From Coriaria nepalensis (Eukaryota; Streptophyta; Magnoliopsida; Cucurbitales; Coriariaceae), in NCBI GenBank assembly GCA_027186245.1, contig CP114491.1, positions 9,917,501 to 9,981,500 on the forward strand: DNA of 64,000 nucleotides, written 5' to 3'. A program made the position numbers and the translations under genes. The notes under the pieces were generated by a model, which was not told where the DNA came from, made no database searches, and was given only the letters and a program-made list of their open reading frames with translations. How positions within the stretch are numbered: position 1 is the stretch's first letter; each line of letters begins with the position of its first letter. This document shows, piece after piece, positions 11,894 through 23,482 of this stretch.

Positions 11894-13265
11894 TCACCAG
11901 AAGGACCATTTCTTTTTGGTGGCAGTTGTTGATTCCTTAGCCACTGGTTCGTCGACTTTCCTATTCTCCATTCCATTCTTTAAGGCTTCCGGTGTTTTTC
12001 TGCACCCAAAAAGGCAAAATAAGCACAGAATTGCAGGAGTAAAGAGGCTCATAGGAACTCTTTGAAGAAAGGGGATAGTGATAGTAATTCAGTTAAGAAA
12101 GAAGGCAACACAAATCATCCTCTTCTGATCCAAACCGACATGTGAGCCCCTATATGTTTGTTATTATTTAACCAATCTCGTTTACCTCAATAGAAGCTAA
12201 ACATTTGCTAAAAGATAGTCCAACTTTGAAGTTACAGTAAAAGGTTAAGTGCAGGGTTCTTGATTAGATTAGTCAGGTTAAAACATACTTGGTGCCTGTG
12301 AGCTGACCATGCAAGCTCCATCTCTAGCGAAATCCTTCAATGCCATCCATTCCACTAGCAAGAATCAAGCGCCTACCACAGAGGAGACATGACTGCTTTT
12401 ATTAGATTTAAAAGGGTACACTTGGTGACCAGAAAATTGGATCTAAAATATCTAGTTGAGCCCGCAAAAACTTCATTTTGTACCCCACTGCTAATCCAAA
12501 ATACAAATTCCATTCCACCTCATAATCTAACTACGCAGGTCACATCTCTCTCTTTTTGATATCAAAGTGTGAAAACAAGTTACTGGTAATCTCAGGATAA
12601 AATACCTGTCTAATGATGTGACCCGAGCTTCAAGCTGGGAAGATCTGTTCTTTGCTTCATCTAGAGGCATGGACGACCCTAACTTCCTCTCACTGTCTTC
12701 AAGCCGTTGCCTAAGAATCTTATCCTGTAATTTGGACAGAGATGGTAATAGAATTGGAATCAAAGTAATAGAGACAGAAGCAATTTCATGAACATGATAT
12801 ATTCTCACCTGCTTTTCAGCGCACTCCGTAGTAAGACAAGCCCATCTTGACAGAAAGGTTCAATGTCATTTACTTGCAAGCCTACAAGGCAATGACAGAA
12901 TCAACATTTTAGATGGAGTTGATAAACTCTACTGAAACAATTGAAAGGAAAAGTGAAAAAAAAAAGCAACGAACATACACAAAAATAGAGTCCTCAAAAT
13001 TCCATCGCATAGATCAACACCTTCTAGGACATGTGAAGCAATTTATGGGGGAATGATAGGTGATGGTGGGCCCAACATAAAATCATCACCGACCAAAATG
13101 GTTTCTTCCATGACTGGCTGGGAACCGACTGAAAATTGAAAATGATAAAAAAATAATCAATAAGCAGCCTTATTTCCAAGTCCATTGAAACTCAGTAAAC
13201 GATCAGACAGAAAAGATTCTGTAATGGTATAGATAATGGTAAGTGCCTGTTCACATACCATCCAT
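11894..13265 (-). pseudogene. Decayed gene for a small plant coiled-coil protein
   Basis: Exon blocks can be followed on the minus strand. 13265 starts ATGGATG with donor GTATGT. Near 13131 comes VGSQPVMEETILVGDDFMLG. Near 12881 comes QVNDIEPFCQDG. Near 12734-12605 comes KILRQRLEDSERKLGSSMPL. Near 12388 comes RLILASGMDGIEGF. The end, 12008-11894, reads GMENRKVDEP to KKKWSFW then TGA at 11894. Disruptions: TAA at 13043-13045 where the frame expects a sense codon before IASHVLEGVDLCDG; a one-base frameshift near 12830 between QDGLVLL and CAEKQ; TAG at 12324-12326 inside GFR-stop-RWSLHG; and a frameshift near 12000 between the last exon's start and EALKNGMENRK. An untranslated first exon with donor ATCAG/GTGG seems to lie at about 13797-13870. 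The family is familiar as a conserved plant coiled-coil protein of unknown role; I give no symbol. Confidence 0.75.
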
Positions 13266-14143
13266 GATTGCTTGCTGGATTTTTCCGAGTACGCGATAAA
13301 GTTAAAACCTGAAACCAAGTAGAAAGAAACTAGGTAACACATTAAAAAATAAATAAATCTGAAAATTTTCTTTTAACAAAATATGAATGGCTAGCTCTAT
13401 GAATACTAACATGGTTAAAAAAATAGTTGAAAATTAGAGGGTAGTCTTCATCATTTCTAACAGAGGAAAAGGAAAACAAGGAATACGAAGTGGAATCCAA
13501 GCACACACTCTCAGAAGCATAAAATTAAACATGTGGAAGGCATTACTTTAACGTACCAACTCCACAGCATTATCCACGAAGAAAACAAATGGACACTTGA
13601 TTAATCTGAAGGATGTTTCGGAATAGAGTGAAAAGAACCCTTTCTCAATTCATGCTTCAGATTTTGAGTTTCAGCATAGAAAAGCAGAGTGAAGAAACAA
13701 ATTCAAATGAAGCAAATGGACAGACAAGAAAGTGGCCTGTGTTCGCAAGGAAGAGCTTTTTACGTCGAATACGAGAACGAGAATTGGTATCCACCTGATC
13801 GACTGCAACGAAGCGTTTGCAAGTTCTGCTCCGAGGAGTTGCTCTGGCTACGAGTGGGAGGGTAGTTTAGAGCAGTAAAGGGGAAGAAAAATGAAACATA
13901 GAATTCTCTTTTTCACGACCCCTAAATTTGACGATCTTTTTCTTTCTCCCCCATTCTTCTAAATTTTGTCATTTTTCTTCATCTTTGTCAGTTTGGAAAC
14001 ACTGTATACTAGTAAATTTATTGTATTTTAAAAGAACGGGAAAAGACACTTTCACCTATACGTTTCGTTTCCCTTTCTTTTCCAATAGATAATATCTCTG
14101 TACTTAAAATACACAAAACTTGCTACTCATATATGATACAAGT

Positions 14144-14146
<3 letters not shown>
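13266..14146. other. Spacer holding the pseudogene's former 5' region
   Basis: Includes the probable untranslated exon at about 13797-13870 and AT-rich sequence. The open frame 13613-13798 (+) overlaps that intron and shows no protein features. Nothing else is recognisable. Confidence 0.4.

Positions 14147-14188
<42 letters not shown>
14147..14188. repeat. (GA)21 microsatellite
   Basis: Twenty-one uninterrupted GA units, just beyond the 3' end of the aldo-keto reductase gene. Likely length-variable. Confidence 0.95.
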
Positions 14189-14193
<5 letters not shown>

Positions 14194-14251
14194 TTGTATT
14201 CTTTTCCACCGGACAAAAGATGATAATGATTGGAATGGGCGAGTCTCATCT

Positions 14252-16561
14252 TCATGCACGTCTGTACTCATCACCACAATCACCAATCACTCGAAGAAGA
14301 TCTCTCCCTTGTTCGGAAACTTCTCTTATGCTCTTCATATCTTCTTCATCAAGAACAAGGGAGAAAACAGCATTTGCATCTTGTATGTGGTCAGATAACC
14401 CGAGTCTAACTCCAATCATTGATCCCGCCACTGCTGGCTGTCGTTTCACAGAGCCGAAAATTCACAAAAATATAAAGATCCTAAAATAATATTAGTAATA
14501 AGAATAGAAAATTGAAGATAAATTGTATTACCTGATTAATAATGTATTTAACAGCAACAGTTGGGATTGAGACGCCATGTTTAGAAGCTACACTTTTCAG
14601 TGTCTTAAGCAGAGTTTGAAATAGACTCCACCCTCCCCATGCATCAACCATCTGACCATTTATATGGATTCAATTAGATCTTAATAACAGAGGCTTCAAG
14701 CTTCGAGAAAATTGATATAATAGGATGAAAAGCTTTAAGAATATGATATACCCTTTTGTATTTTTGGAGGGAAGGAGTGTTTAATGGAGGACCAGCAAAA
14801 GGAATAGATAAGTTGGTGTCGAGGAACTTCTCAGATAATAAACCACCCATCACAGTACCATATCTACATTTGAAAATAAAAAATCTAGTTTAGAAAGAAC
14901 AAGAAGAAAAAATGATTCAAGGTCAAAGTCTAAGGGGTCTAGAGAGAGAGACGTTATAAGTTTGACTCCCGAAAGCTGACAAAGCTCAGCCATCTTCTGT
15001 TGAGGACGCATATCTACTATTGAATGTTGCACCTGGTAATATATGACACGAGATGTATGTGAATAATATACGACACTATAGAAAAGAAGGGAAAAAATGG
15101 TACCGTTTATTAGATTTTGAATATGCACCTGATTGCTCACAACAGGAATCTCATTTTCTAAGATAATTTGTAATCTCTCTGTGTCAAAATTTGTTAAAGC
15201 AACGGTTTTGATTTTTCCTGCAAAGCATCAAATATTCAAACTAGAGAAGGTGGGGAAAAGACTATAAATTTGAAACCAATAGGATTGAATGAAGCTAACC
15301 CTCTTCTTTCAGATCAGTAAGGTGTTTAAGTGCATCAAGGTAACCTGGATTTGAGTAATCCCACCTGGTTCATATACAGGTTCAAAGATATTATGATTCT
15401 AGGAAATTTTAATTGCATTAAATGATTCTCATATCAATAGTCTAATAGAAAACTATCATAAGGCAAAAGAACAGAGCGATAGAGAAGCGAAATGAAGGAT
15501 TGAATACCAATGGAACTGAAGCATATCCAAAGAAGCCACATCCATTCTCTTACGTGAAACATTGATGCTCTCCCTTACATAGCTACTAGTCATCTTAACT
15601 GGTGGTGGGACCCATTTAGTAAGGCTGCATTGCAAAATATAGTAAATAAACCAAGAGTTTTACAAGTCCCGCCAACAAATATGGGTCTAAAGTAAAGGTC
15701 CGACTAAAATTAACATCCTATTATCATGTAACTCACCCTCTGACCTTATCCACAAACTCGGGTGGCCGCTCTCGACGAACTCGGTTGATGAAGATGCCAT
15801 AAAGATCCTCAGCAGGCCCATCTGTAAAATTAATGATCTCTTAATGTTACAATGTAAGTTAGACCAAATCCCAGTTTGAGCCAATATTTCTGTTAGCTCG
15901 CAAAACCTATCTAAAACAGTACTAGATTGTACCCATTTGATCTTTTACCTGAATTCCAGTTCACTCGTGATCTAGTTTAAACCATGTCTAAATGCACCTT
16001 AACTTACATCTTAACAAATAACAATCACATAGATGTGCAGCAGAACACCAAAGAATCCTACAATCTTGAAGGATACAATGCCATAAACTCAATTCATATC
16101 TAATAATGACCTCAATTGCACCCCAAAGTCATAAGCACCTCTTGTCTTTTAGGCAACAACGTCCATAATAAGGGGATCAAATTCCTAGCATATATATACT
16201 AGATTTCAAATGAAATTGAAAGAAAATTATGGAGCTAGAAAATGGGCTACTTTAGTGACATACATATATCAGCCATATCAAAAGTGGTAAGTCCAGAATC
16301 GGCATATTTAAGCATGGCATCAACTGCACTAACAGAATCAATCCGGCCCCACCCACCGCTCGTTTGCCACATCCCATTTACTATCCTAGTAATATCTATT
16401 GAATCCTTGCCATTCTTAACCACGGTTTGTCTACCATCTTCAGTTAGCACACATCTAAATGGCCTTACTTTCAGTGTTTTCTTTTCGGGACAAAATCTGG
16501 GTTTTGCTATGACTGAGCTGAAGGTGAATATGCCAATGGAGTTGTGTAAGAACTCTGCCAT
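14252..16561 (-). CDS. Aldo-keto reductase (NAD(P)-linked oxidoreductase, At2g27680-like), nine exons
   Basis: NAD(P)H-dependent carbonyl reductase of the aldo/keto reductase superfamily; the substrate is unknown. Exons: 16264-16561, 15737-15821, 15508-15624, 15300-15364, 15129-15217, 14953-15032, 14752-14863, 14532-14651, 14252-14437. They total 1152 nt, 383 residues, with all frames kept. The N-terminus is plastid-transit-like and ends near PFRCVLTEDG. The core has NGMWQTSGGWGRID, then FDMADIYGPAEDLYG, whose Asp and Tyr are the usual catalytic pair; the Tyr codon is split by intron 1. Next come QFHWWDYSNPGYLDALK, TVALTNFDTERL, VSNQVQHSIVDMRPQ and the C-terminal cofactor segment AGSMIGVRLGLSDHIQDAN. 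It ends GDCGDEYRRA. An alternative first exon lies 5' (next entry). Intact and confidently assigned to family; the Arabidopsis locus is from memory. Confidence 0.9.
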
Positions 16562-16876
16562 TTTGACTTCAAGGGAGGAGGGCTAAGGTTTATCCTATCT
16601 GCTTCTCTGTTCTAAGATTACCGCGCTCGGTTAGGAAAAAAAGGTGGGGCAAATTTGAAAATTTAGAAACCTCAGAGTCACTATTTCAAGATAAGGAAAC
16701 AAAAGGTATGAAGAAACGTCGTGCAACGTGGATTTATGACAGCCTAGCGACGGCCAAATTATATGCCAATGAGAAATTAACACGTTTAGGAAAAATGTAC
16801 GTGGCACCTACCACATAATATTCCACGTAAGCAGGAAAAAAAAGGGGTAAATTGGGGCTGTGATTTGAGTACATAC

Positions 16877-17195
16877 AGTGGTCGGCCAGGTCGAAGGTAG
16901 AGAGGCCGGCGTCGGCATAACGGAGCATTGCCTCAACAGCGTCGTCTCGGTCGATTCTACCCCAGCCGCCGCTCGTCTGCCACATTCCGTTCAGGACCCG
17001 GCATATTTCCAGTGAATCGTTCCCGTTTTTAACCGTGACTTGATGGTCGGACTTGTCAGTTGCCACTGAGCAGCTAACCGAGTTATACCGGAGCTTTCCT
17101 GGAGCGCGGTGACTAGTGGCCTTCACCGCCCTGTTCGCGGGGACGAATTTGAAGTAAGTAAAATCGACGAGAGCATGGTGTACGGTCGTCGCCAT
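16877..17195 (-). CDS. Alternative or orphan first exon of the aldo-keto reductase
   Basis: A second version of AKR exon 1, coding MATTVHHALVDFTYFKF through NGMWQTSGGWGRID to GLSTFDLADH and stopping at donor CACT/GTATGT. It is 319 nt and ends in the same phase as the downstream exon 1 (298 nt). It can therefore splice in frame to the exon at 15737-15821, giving a 390-residue enzyme. No other AKR exons lie between 16562 and 16876, so it is either an alternative first exon or all that remains of a tandem copy. It keeps the usual His before the split Tyr codon (ADHY), where the proximal exon has Ile. The N-terminus is basic and hydroxyl-rich, like a plastid transit peptide. No internal stop or frameshift is present. 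Confidence 0.7.
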
Positions 17196-17607
17196 TTGAC
17201 GCTTGAGGATAAATTACAGAAAATTTGGGGGAAAAGAGAAGATGAAATTTTGGCGGCAGCGGAAAGAAAACTCTACCCCGTGAATTTCTTGCGAACCAAC
17301 GGTTTTATAATTTTATATATTTTTGGGGTAATGGAAGGTAGAAGTGGATCCCTGTAGTTTCCAAACATTACTGGGAGACCCCTGCCGTTAATATATATAT
17401 TAAAAATATATTAAATAAGTTAATTTAATTTATTATTTAAAAATAGTTGAATTTAAATAAAAAAGATACGATCATTTTAATTAAAATATGATAAATAAAT
17501 AAAAATTAATTAAATAATAATAAAATAATTTTTTATGTTTCAACTAAAAATCATCAAAATACATTCAATATTTTTAAATAACACGAATTAATTCATATGA
17601 TAAAATT

Positions 17608-17639
<32 letters not shown>

Positions 17640-18007
17640 CAATATTCAATTTAAGACACAAAGCTATAATATCATTATTTCATAAAAGCCAATTTTTGAC
17701 ATTTGAATTATAAAAATAATATTTAAATACCCAAATATCATAACTCCAGCACTTAAAAAGAGACATGAAGGAACGTGAAAATTTTGAGCTTCACGGAATT
17801 AATGTTTCCGTTATATATATATATATGTAAGCTGGCTTTCATGTCATGTGTTAATCATTCCACTCTATTTCTTTTGCTCTATAAGCTTATCACATGTAAC
17901 GGATAGTCGGATCTAATACTTTATTTGTATCTTATGGCTCAAGCTAGCTCTAAGTTATGATTAACTACTAATTATAATTGGTTCTCTAAGAACAAAAAAA
18001 AAATCGC
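17196..18007. other. AT-rich divergent intergenic region
   Basis: It lies between the distal AKR first exon (-) and the first root-cap gene (+), so it holds both promoters. Long A/T runs fill 17390-17760, with TA microsatellites near 17615-17638 and 17812-17826. No gene is seen. Confidence 0.5.
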
Positions 18008-18014
18008 TATAAAA
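18008..18014 (+). promoter_or_regulatory. TATA box of root-cap/extensin gene 1
   Basis: TATAAAA in CGCTATAAAAGGATACC, 78 bases before the ATG at 18092. The same CTATAAAAGGAT core occurs at the paralogue on the other strand near 21787-21795, so the two promoters are related. Confidence 0.7.
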
Positions 18015-18091
18015 GGATACCTCAAGCTACATGAAAAAACACATCATAGTCACAAACAATCATTTCTTCATAGCTTTGTAGAGCCGAAGCT

Positions 18092-19647
18092 ATGGTTCGC
18101 TTAAGCATTTCATGTTTCCTGTTCCTAATCATCTGTGCTACTATAACAGTACTAGCTCAAGCACAGGGAAGATCCCCTCCTAGGAATCCTCCACCGCCGC
18201 CACCACCACCAAGGCTACGGCCACCACCACCTCCACCACCTCCTCCACCACCTCCTCCTCCACCTCCTCCTCCACCTCCTCCTCCACCTCCTCCTCCACC
18301 TCCTCCTCCACCTCCTCCTCCACCTCCTCCTCCACCTCCTCCTCCACCTCCTCCTCCACCTCCTCCTCCACCTCCTCCTCCACCTCCTCCTCCACCTCCA
18401 CCTCCGCCTCCACCTCCGCCTCCACCTCCGCCTCCACCTCCGCCTCCACCTCCACCTCCGCCTCCACCTCCACCTCCACCTCCGCCTCCGCCTCCACCCA
18501 GGGTAACGCCTCCGCCGCCTCCTCCTAGGCAAGCTTTTTGCAGAGATGGCAGTTTCCCTCAATGCTATAGACAGCTGCTCAATTGTCCTACTGCCTGCCC
18601 CCAACGATGTATGGTTGATTGTGTTCTCTGTCAAGCTGTTTGCGGTACGTCAATCATCACTAATTAATGAAATATCGTTGGATTCTGTCGTTGCAGAATC
18701 GATCGACTTTATAGTAAATTAAATTTAATGATTATCGATAACTTAGAATGGAGGATATATGTACAATGATAGAGTGTTTTGAACCTATATTCCAATTCTA
18801 TTATGCAAGACTGATCCATTAACACTAATTTGTACCTCCATCAACAGATTGCAACCGACCGGGTGCAGTGTGTCAGGACCCGAGATTCATAGGAGGAGAT
18901 GGTATCATGTTCTACTTTCATGGCAAGAAAGAAAGAGACTTCTGCATTGTATCTGACAACAACCTCCACATAAATGCTCACTTCATAGGCAAAAGAAACC
19001 CTAATATGAAGAGGGACTTAACTTGGATTCAATCTCTTGGAGTTCTCTTTGACAATCACAAGCTCTTCATTGGTGCCAAGAAAACCTCGACTTGGTCCGA
19101 CTCTACCGACCACCTAACCCTAGCTTTCGACACTCAAACCATAACCCTACCTGAAAATGAAGGTGCCAAATGGACAGCCTCCAATTATAAGAATATTACT
19201 TCACCAAAAATCACCATTCAAAGAACCCACACCACAAATTCTATCGAAGTTGAAGTTGAAGGCAACTTCAAGATCAAAGCTTCAGTTGTGCCCATTACAG
19301 AGAAAGATTCTTTGATACATAAATATGGGATCAATACAGAAGTTGATTGCTTTGCTCATCTTGACTTGACTTTTAAGTTCTATGCTTTGAGCGATAAAGT
19401 TCATGGTGTTTTGGGTCAGACTTATGCTAGGAACTATGTGAGCAAGGTTAAGATGGGGGCCGTCATGCCTGTTTTGGGTGGTGAGAAAGAATTTGCTTCT
19501 TCCAACCTCTTTGCCACTGATTGCTCTGTTTCGCGTTACAACGAACATGATCAGTTTGAGGACAACAATTTGGAGAATTTCGAGTATGATCACATGGTGA
19601 TGAATTGCGCTAGCTCAAATGGCCGCGGCGTGGTGTGCAAGAGATAA
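18092..19647 (+). CDS. Root-cap/extensin chimera 1 with a 93-proline run
   Basis: A secreted wall-type protein of 450 residues in two exons, 18092-18644 and 18848-19647. Order of parts: signal peptide (MVRLSISCFLFLIICATITV); polyproline region including 93 consecutive proline codons (18221-18499); a six-to-eight-Cys module beginning FCRDGSFPQCYRQLLNC and ending CQAVC; then, after the intron, the root-cap domain (Pfam Root_cap family by similarity) with DPRFIGGDGIMFYFHGKKER, FCIVSDNNLHINAHFIGKR, GVLGQTYARNYVSKVKMG and a final VVCKR. The split codon (G/AT) makes VCDCNRPGAVC. There is no Ser-Pro4 extensin spacing here, unlike the paralogues. Root-cap proteins are known from sloughing root-cap and other epidermal cells; their biochemical role is not established. 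Frame and termini look intact. Confidence 0.85.
18221..18499 (+). repeat. Uninterrupted proline-codon tandem repeat (93 codons)
   Basis: Built mainly from the 12-base unit CCACCTCCTCCT, then a 12-base CCACCTCCGCCT variant. Every codon in frame is CCN. The opposite strand opens long Arg/Trp- and Val/Glu-rich frames that are only shadows. Confidence 0.95.
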
Positions 19648-20123
19648 TTAATTATTAAGATATTGAATCTCTATGAATTAGCCTTGCTCTTGTTATAGTA
19701 AAGCTATCATACTAAGCTAGAACAAAAACAAGCAGTACGTACGTGGTGGATACATCAATAGATGAGTTCAACCTTAGCTTGTACTTACTTGTAAGCCAAG
19801 TATGGCTGATGAAGAGATGTTATATACATATATATACTAATATATACTAATATATATAAATCAAATCAAATGTTATAATATTAATTATTATTTTTATAAA
19901 TGATAAGACTATGGTATATTGGTATGAATCTGGATCTAGTTCTAAATGCTGATACATAAGAGTTTATATTAGAAATTATCTAGGAAATCAATAAATTATT
20001 TATTATTGAAGTCTTATTCATCAAACAACATCAACTTTCAAAGTACATTTTACTCGAGAGGGAAACTCTATTGCCCCTTTCCTCTCTTATTTTCAATTCT
20101 TCAATACCAAATTAAATCCAGTT
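19648..20123. other. Convergent 3' spacer between root-cap genes 1 and 2
   Basis: AT-rich with TATATATAC-type runs near 19830-19860. It probably holds both 3' UTRs. Nothing else is visible. Confidence 0.5.
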
Positions 20124-21702
20124 CTATCTCTTACACACAACTCCTCGGCCCTCAACTTCACTTGCACAATTCATATTAGCATGCTCAAAGCTCTCACCCA
20201 AATCCCCACTTGAGATTTCACCTCTAAATCGAGCAACGGCACAATCAGTAGCAAAAAGATTTGAAGAAGCAAACTCTCTATCACCGCCCAAAACAGGCAT
20301 AAGCGCACCCATCTTAACCCTACTCACATAATTGCTTGCATATGTTTGTCCCAAAACACCATCAACTTCACCACTCAATGAATAGAACTTGAAGCTCAAA
20401 TCAAGATGGGCGAAGCAATTCTCTTGAGTAATCGCGTACTTGTGGATTAACGATTCTTTCTCCATTATGGGGACCGCATTGGCCTTGATTTTGAAGTTTC
20501 CTTCTGCTTCGATTTCAACAGCATTTGTATTGCGAGTTCTTGTGATGGTGACGGTTGGGGTTGAGGTGGATCTCCATTTTGCATCCTCAAAATTAGGGAG
20601 GAGGATGGATTCACCATTGAAATCGAGCAAAAGGCGGTCATTGGAGTCATCCCAGACTCTAGTTTTCTCTACACCAATGAAGAGTTTGTGCTCGTTGAAT
20701 AGGATTCCAAGAGACTGGACCCAAGTGAAGTCTCTCTTCATGTTTGAGTTTCTTTTTCCAATGAAGTGAGCGTTGATGTGAAGGTTTGAATCAGAGACAA
20801 TACAAAAGTCCTTGTCTTTCTTGCCATGGAAGTAGAAGGTGATTCCATCTCCTCCAATAAATCGCGGGTCCTGGCATACCGCTCCTGGCACGTTGCAATC
20901 TACGCGCAAGGACATAAATAGAGTATAAAGATTATATATTGTTAATGACTACACGTATTGCATGCATGTCAGAGCTTAGATATATAGAAAACATGCTAAA
21001 AAATATATGAATTAGATAGGGAGACGTAATGCCAACTTGCTATATGGTACTAAGACATGAAGTCTAATGGAAATGACTCTTACCGCAAATGGGTTTGCAA
21101 GTAACACAATCGACCTCACATCGACTAGGGCAAGCGGCAGGACAAGTTAACTCCAAGCCATAGCATTTAGGGTAATTCCTGTTCTTACATTTAGCTTTTT
21201 TCCCATCTACTTCTGTAGCAGGAGGAGGAGGAGGAGTTGTTATGGGAGGTGGAGGTGGAGGTGGAGGTGGAGGAGAAAATGAAGGAGGGGGAGTTTGAGC
21301 GCTTGGAGGTGGGGGGGGAGAGGAATAAACGGTGGGTGGAGGAGGTGGAGGAGAAAAATAAGGATAGGTGGGAGAAGGTGGAGGTGGTGATCTTTTCTTC
21401 GGAGGTGGTGGAGATTTCCTTTTCGGTGGTGGTGGAGGTGGTGATCTTTTCTTTGGAGGTGGTGGAGATTTCCTTTTCGGTGGTGGAGGAGGTGGTGATC
21501 TTTTCTTTGGTGGTGGTGGTGGTGATGGTGAGTACTTTCTCTTCGGAGGAGGTGGTGGTGGTGATTTTTTCTTCAAAGGCGGAGGTGGTGGTGATTTTTT
21601 CTTAGACGAGGAATCAGCTCCTTGTGCTACGACATTAACAATGAATAAGAGAGAAAGAAGCAACAAACAAGCGCTCAAACGGGCAACCATTGGGGAAGCC
21701 AT
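20124..21702 (-). CDS. Root-cap/extensin chimera 2
   Basis: Paralogue of chimera 1 on the opposite strand: 464 residues, exons 21084-21702 and 20124-20899. Signal peptide MASPMVARLSACLLLLSLLF; an extensin-like part with repeated KKKSPPPPP and KRKSPPPP blocks and Tyr-containing SPPPPPPTVYSSPPPP segments; a Cys module (KCKNRNYPKCYGLELTC to CKPIC); then the root-cap domain from CNVPGAVCQDPRFIGGDG to GRGVVCKR. Ser-Pro3-5 blocks are normally hydroxylated and arabinosylated, and Tyr residues can cross-link in walls (family knowledge). The two-exon layout with the same split codon as chimera 1 confirms common descent. A TATAAAA-containing promoter lies at 21787-21793. The gene appears functional. 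Confidence 0.88.
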
Positions 21703-21786
21703 TTTGAGAGCAAGCTTGAAAGAAAAAGACCACTTGTGTTTGTTACTTTATATCTTTGTTATAGAGAACATGTAGCAAAGAGATCC

Positions 21787-21793
21787 TTTTATA
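21787..21793 (-). promoter_or_regulatory. TATA box of root-cap/extensin gene 2
   Basis: TATAAAA on the minus strand, inside CACTATAAAAGGATC, about 85 bases before the ATG at 21702. Confidence 0.7.
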
Positions 21794-21794
21794 G

Positions 21795-23482
21795 TGTTTC
21801 CAAGGAGGATAATATTAAGCAATTTACATCATCTTTTATTCTTATTTCCTTCTTAAGATTTCATATCATCATCTCTCATACGTATAGTCACTAAAATAGT
21901 TGACTTTACGAACTTTTAAAACACTCATATCAAAATTTTAGATATAAATTCGAATTTCTATCACTTTATAAATGTAACTTAACCATGCAGAAGTTATACT
22001 CAACCCCTCAAAAATTAATGGTCAACCCTAAAATATATATATATATATATATATTCCTATTTGCACAATTTGACTAAAAGTGTCGTAGCTAGCTAGATGA
22101 TAATTGCTTTTTATTTATTTTATTTTTTAAAAAAGGGTAAAAAAAATTAATATTAAAAAATACAGTGATTTTTATTTTTTCTAATTAAAAAAATATTTTT
22201 TTTATAATTACTACATTAAATATTTTTAAAAAATTGAATTTTAAAATATATTTAAATTTTGACATACACGTCAATAAGAGTGAACCACATTGTACTCAAA
22301 GGCTAAAGCTATGACTACATGATAGGCTAATAGCGCTGCTCGTTATGGGCTCAAAATCATTCTTCAAAATGTGGCTTTGTCTACATTCATTCAACCTTTT
22401 CCTTCCTTCACTTTAGGGTTTGGAGATAATATTCTACCTCCTCGATCTTTTCGATTTGCCACTAGCCACCTTGATATCCTACCTCTTTAATTGCAGATTG
22501 CTCAAAGATTTTATATTCATGCTTTCTATTTTATACTAATCCATTAGAAGGTTAACACGTATGGGGCATTTTGTTAGGGTTTATGATTTAACGCTTCTCA
22601 AATTAGTATTGAATGCACGTAAGATCTCCGAAATCACTTCAGTATATGTACTGGCTCTAGTACTTGAGGGGTTGAGACTTGAGGGGTTGAGACTTGAGGG
22701 GTTGAGACAGTCACGATATAAACTTCTTTTTTTTTCTGGGGCCGATAACATTTCTGATTTTGTGAATATATATATCTCTATGGTAACAAAAAGAAAAAAA
22801 TCATCTTATAATAGCATCGAGCGGGCTATCGGTGGGTCCAACGGGGGGATTTGCTGGGTCCAACGGTGGGTCCAACGGGCAGATAACAGTAATGCTACTG
22901 GATTAGGTGGCTATTACGAAAAGAAAAGGGTGAAATTTTTTTTTGATTTGGGGAATTCTTTTTCCTCATTTTTTGGTGATAAATTGTAAACTTTGGAGGA
23001 TTTTGAGTAAGTAAATGAGTATTTTATAAAAGGTAAATTTACGGTATGAATCTCAATAGAAGTTCTAAGAGTCTGTTAGAGAGTACTTATAAATACTTAA
23101 AAAGTGTTTATTTTTTGTCCAAAAAAATTGTTTTAATATATTTTCTTCTTATTTTTATGAGCATCAAAGGGATGCTATAAAAATAGCATAAGTATTTTTT
23201 CAGCTTTTTATTTATAAATATATTTATATTTATAATATATATAAGCATATTTTAAAATCATGTGATACATAAAAGCTTAAGCAACATTAATTGATCAGGA
23301 AACAAACTTTTATTCACTATTATATATAGAATCTTATTCATTAGTGAACATCATCAACTTTGATTTTACATTTGAATCAAGAGGAAAACCATTTTGCATG
23401 ATCCTTTTGTTTCTTATTCTTGTTCTCAAACATATGTAGAGTTTGACATTATATATGGTTAAGCGCGAGATAGAATGCCACT
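21795..23482. other. Spacer between root-cap gene 2 and the root-cap pseudogene
   Basis: AT-rich with a TA run near 22032-22054. The open frame 22561-22989 (+) is made partly of short tandem repeats (22662-22706, and a GGGTCCAACGG repeat near 22835-22878) and has no recognisable domain. I do not call a gene. Confidence 0.5.
22662..22706. repeat. Three tandem copies of a 15-base unit
   Basis: ACTTGAGGGGTTGAG occurs three times in perfect tandem. Confidence 0.95.

Noticed and set aside
11787..12065. Plus-strand open frame of 92 codons
   Set aside because: It is antisense to the last exon of the coiled-coil pseudogene and to LINE sequence.
18180..18634. Long minus-strand frames rich in Arg/Trp or Val/Glu opposite the proline run
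   Set aside because: They are forced by the CCN repeat on the other strand and have no start context or domain.
22561..22989. Plus-strand open frame of 142 codons
   Set aside because: Part of it is short tandem repeats, composition changes sharply along it, and no domain or splice context supports it.
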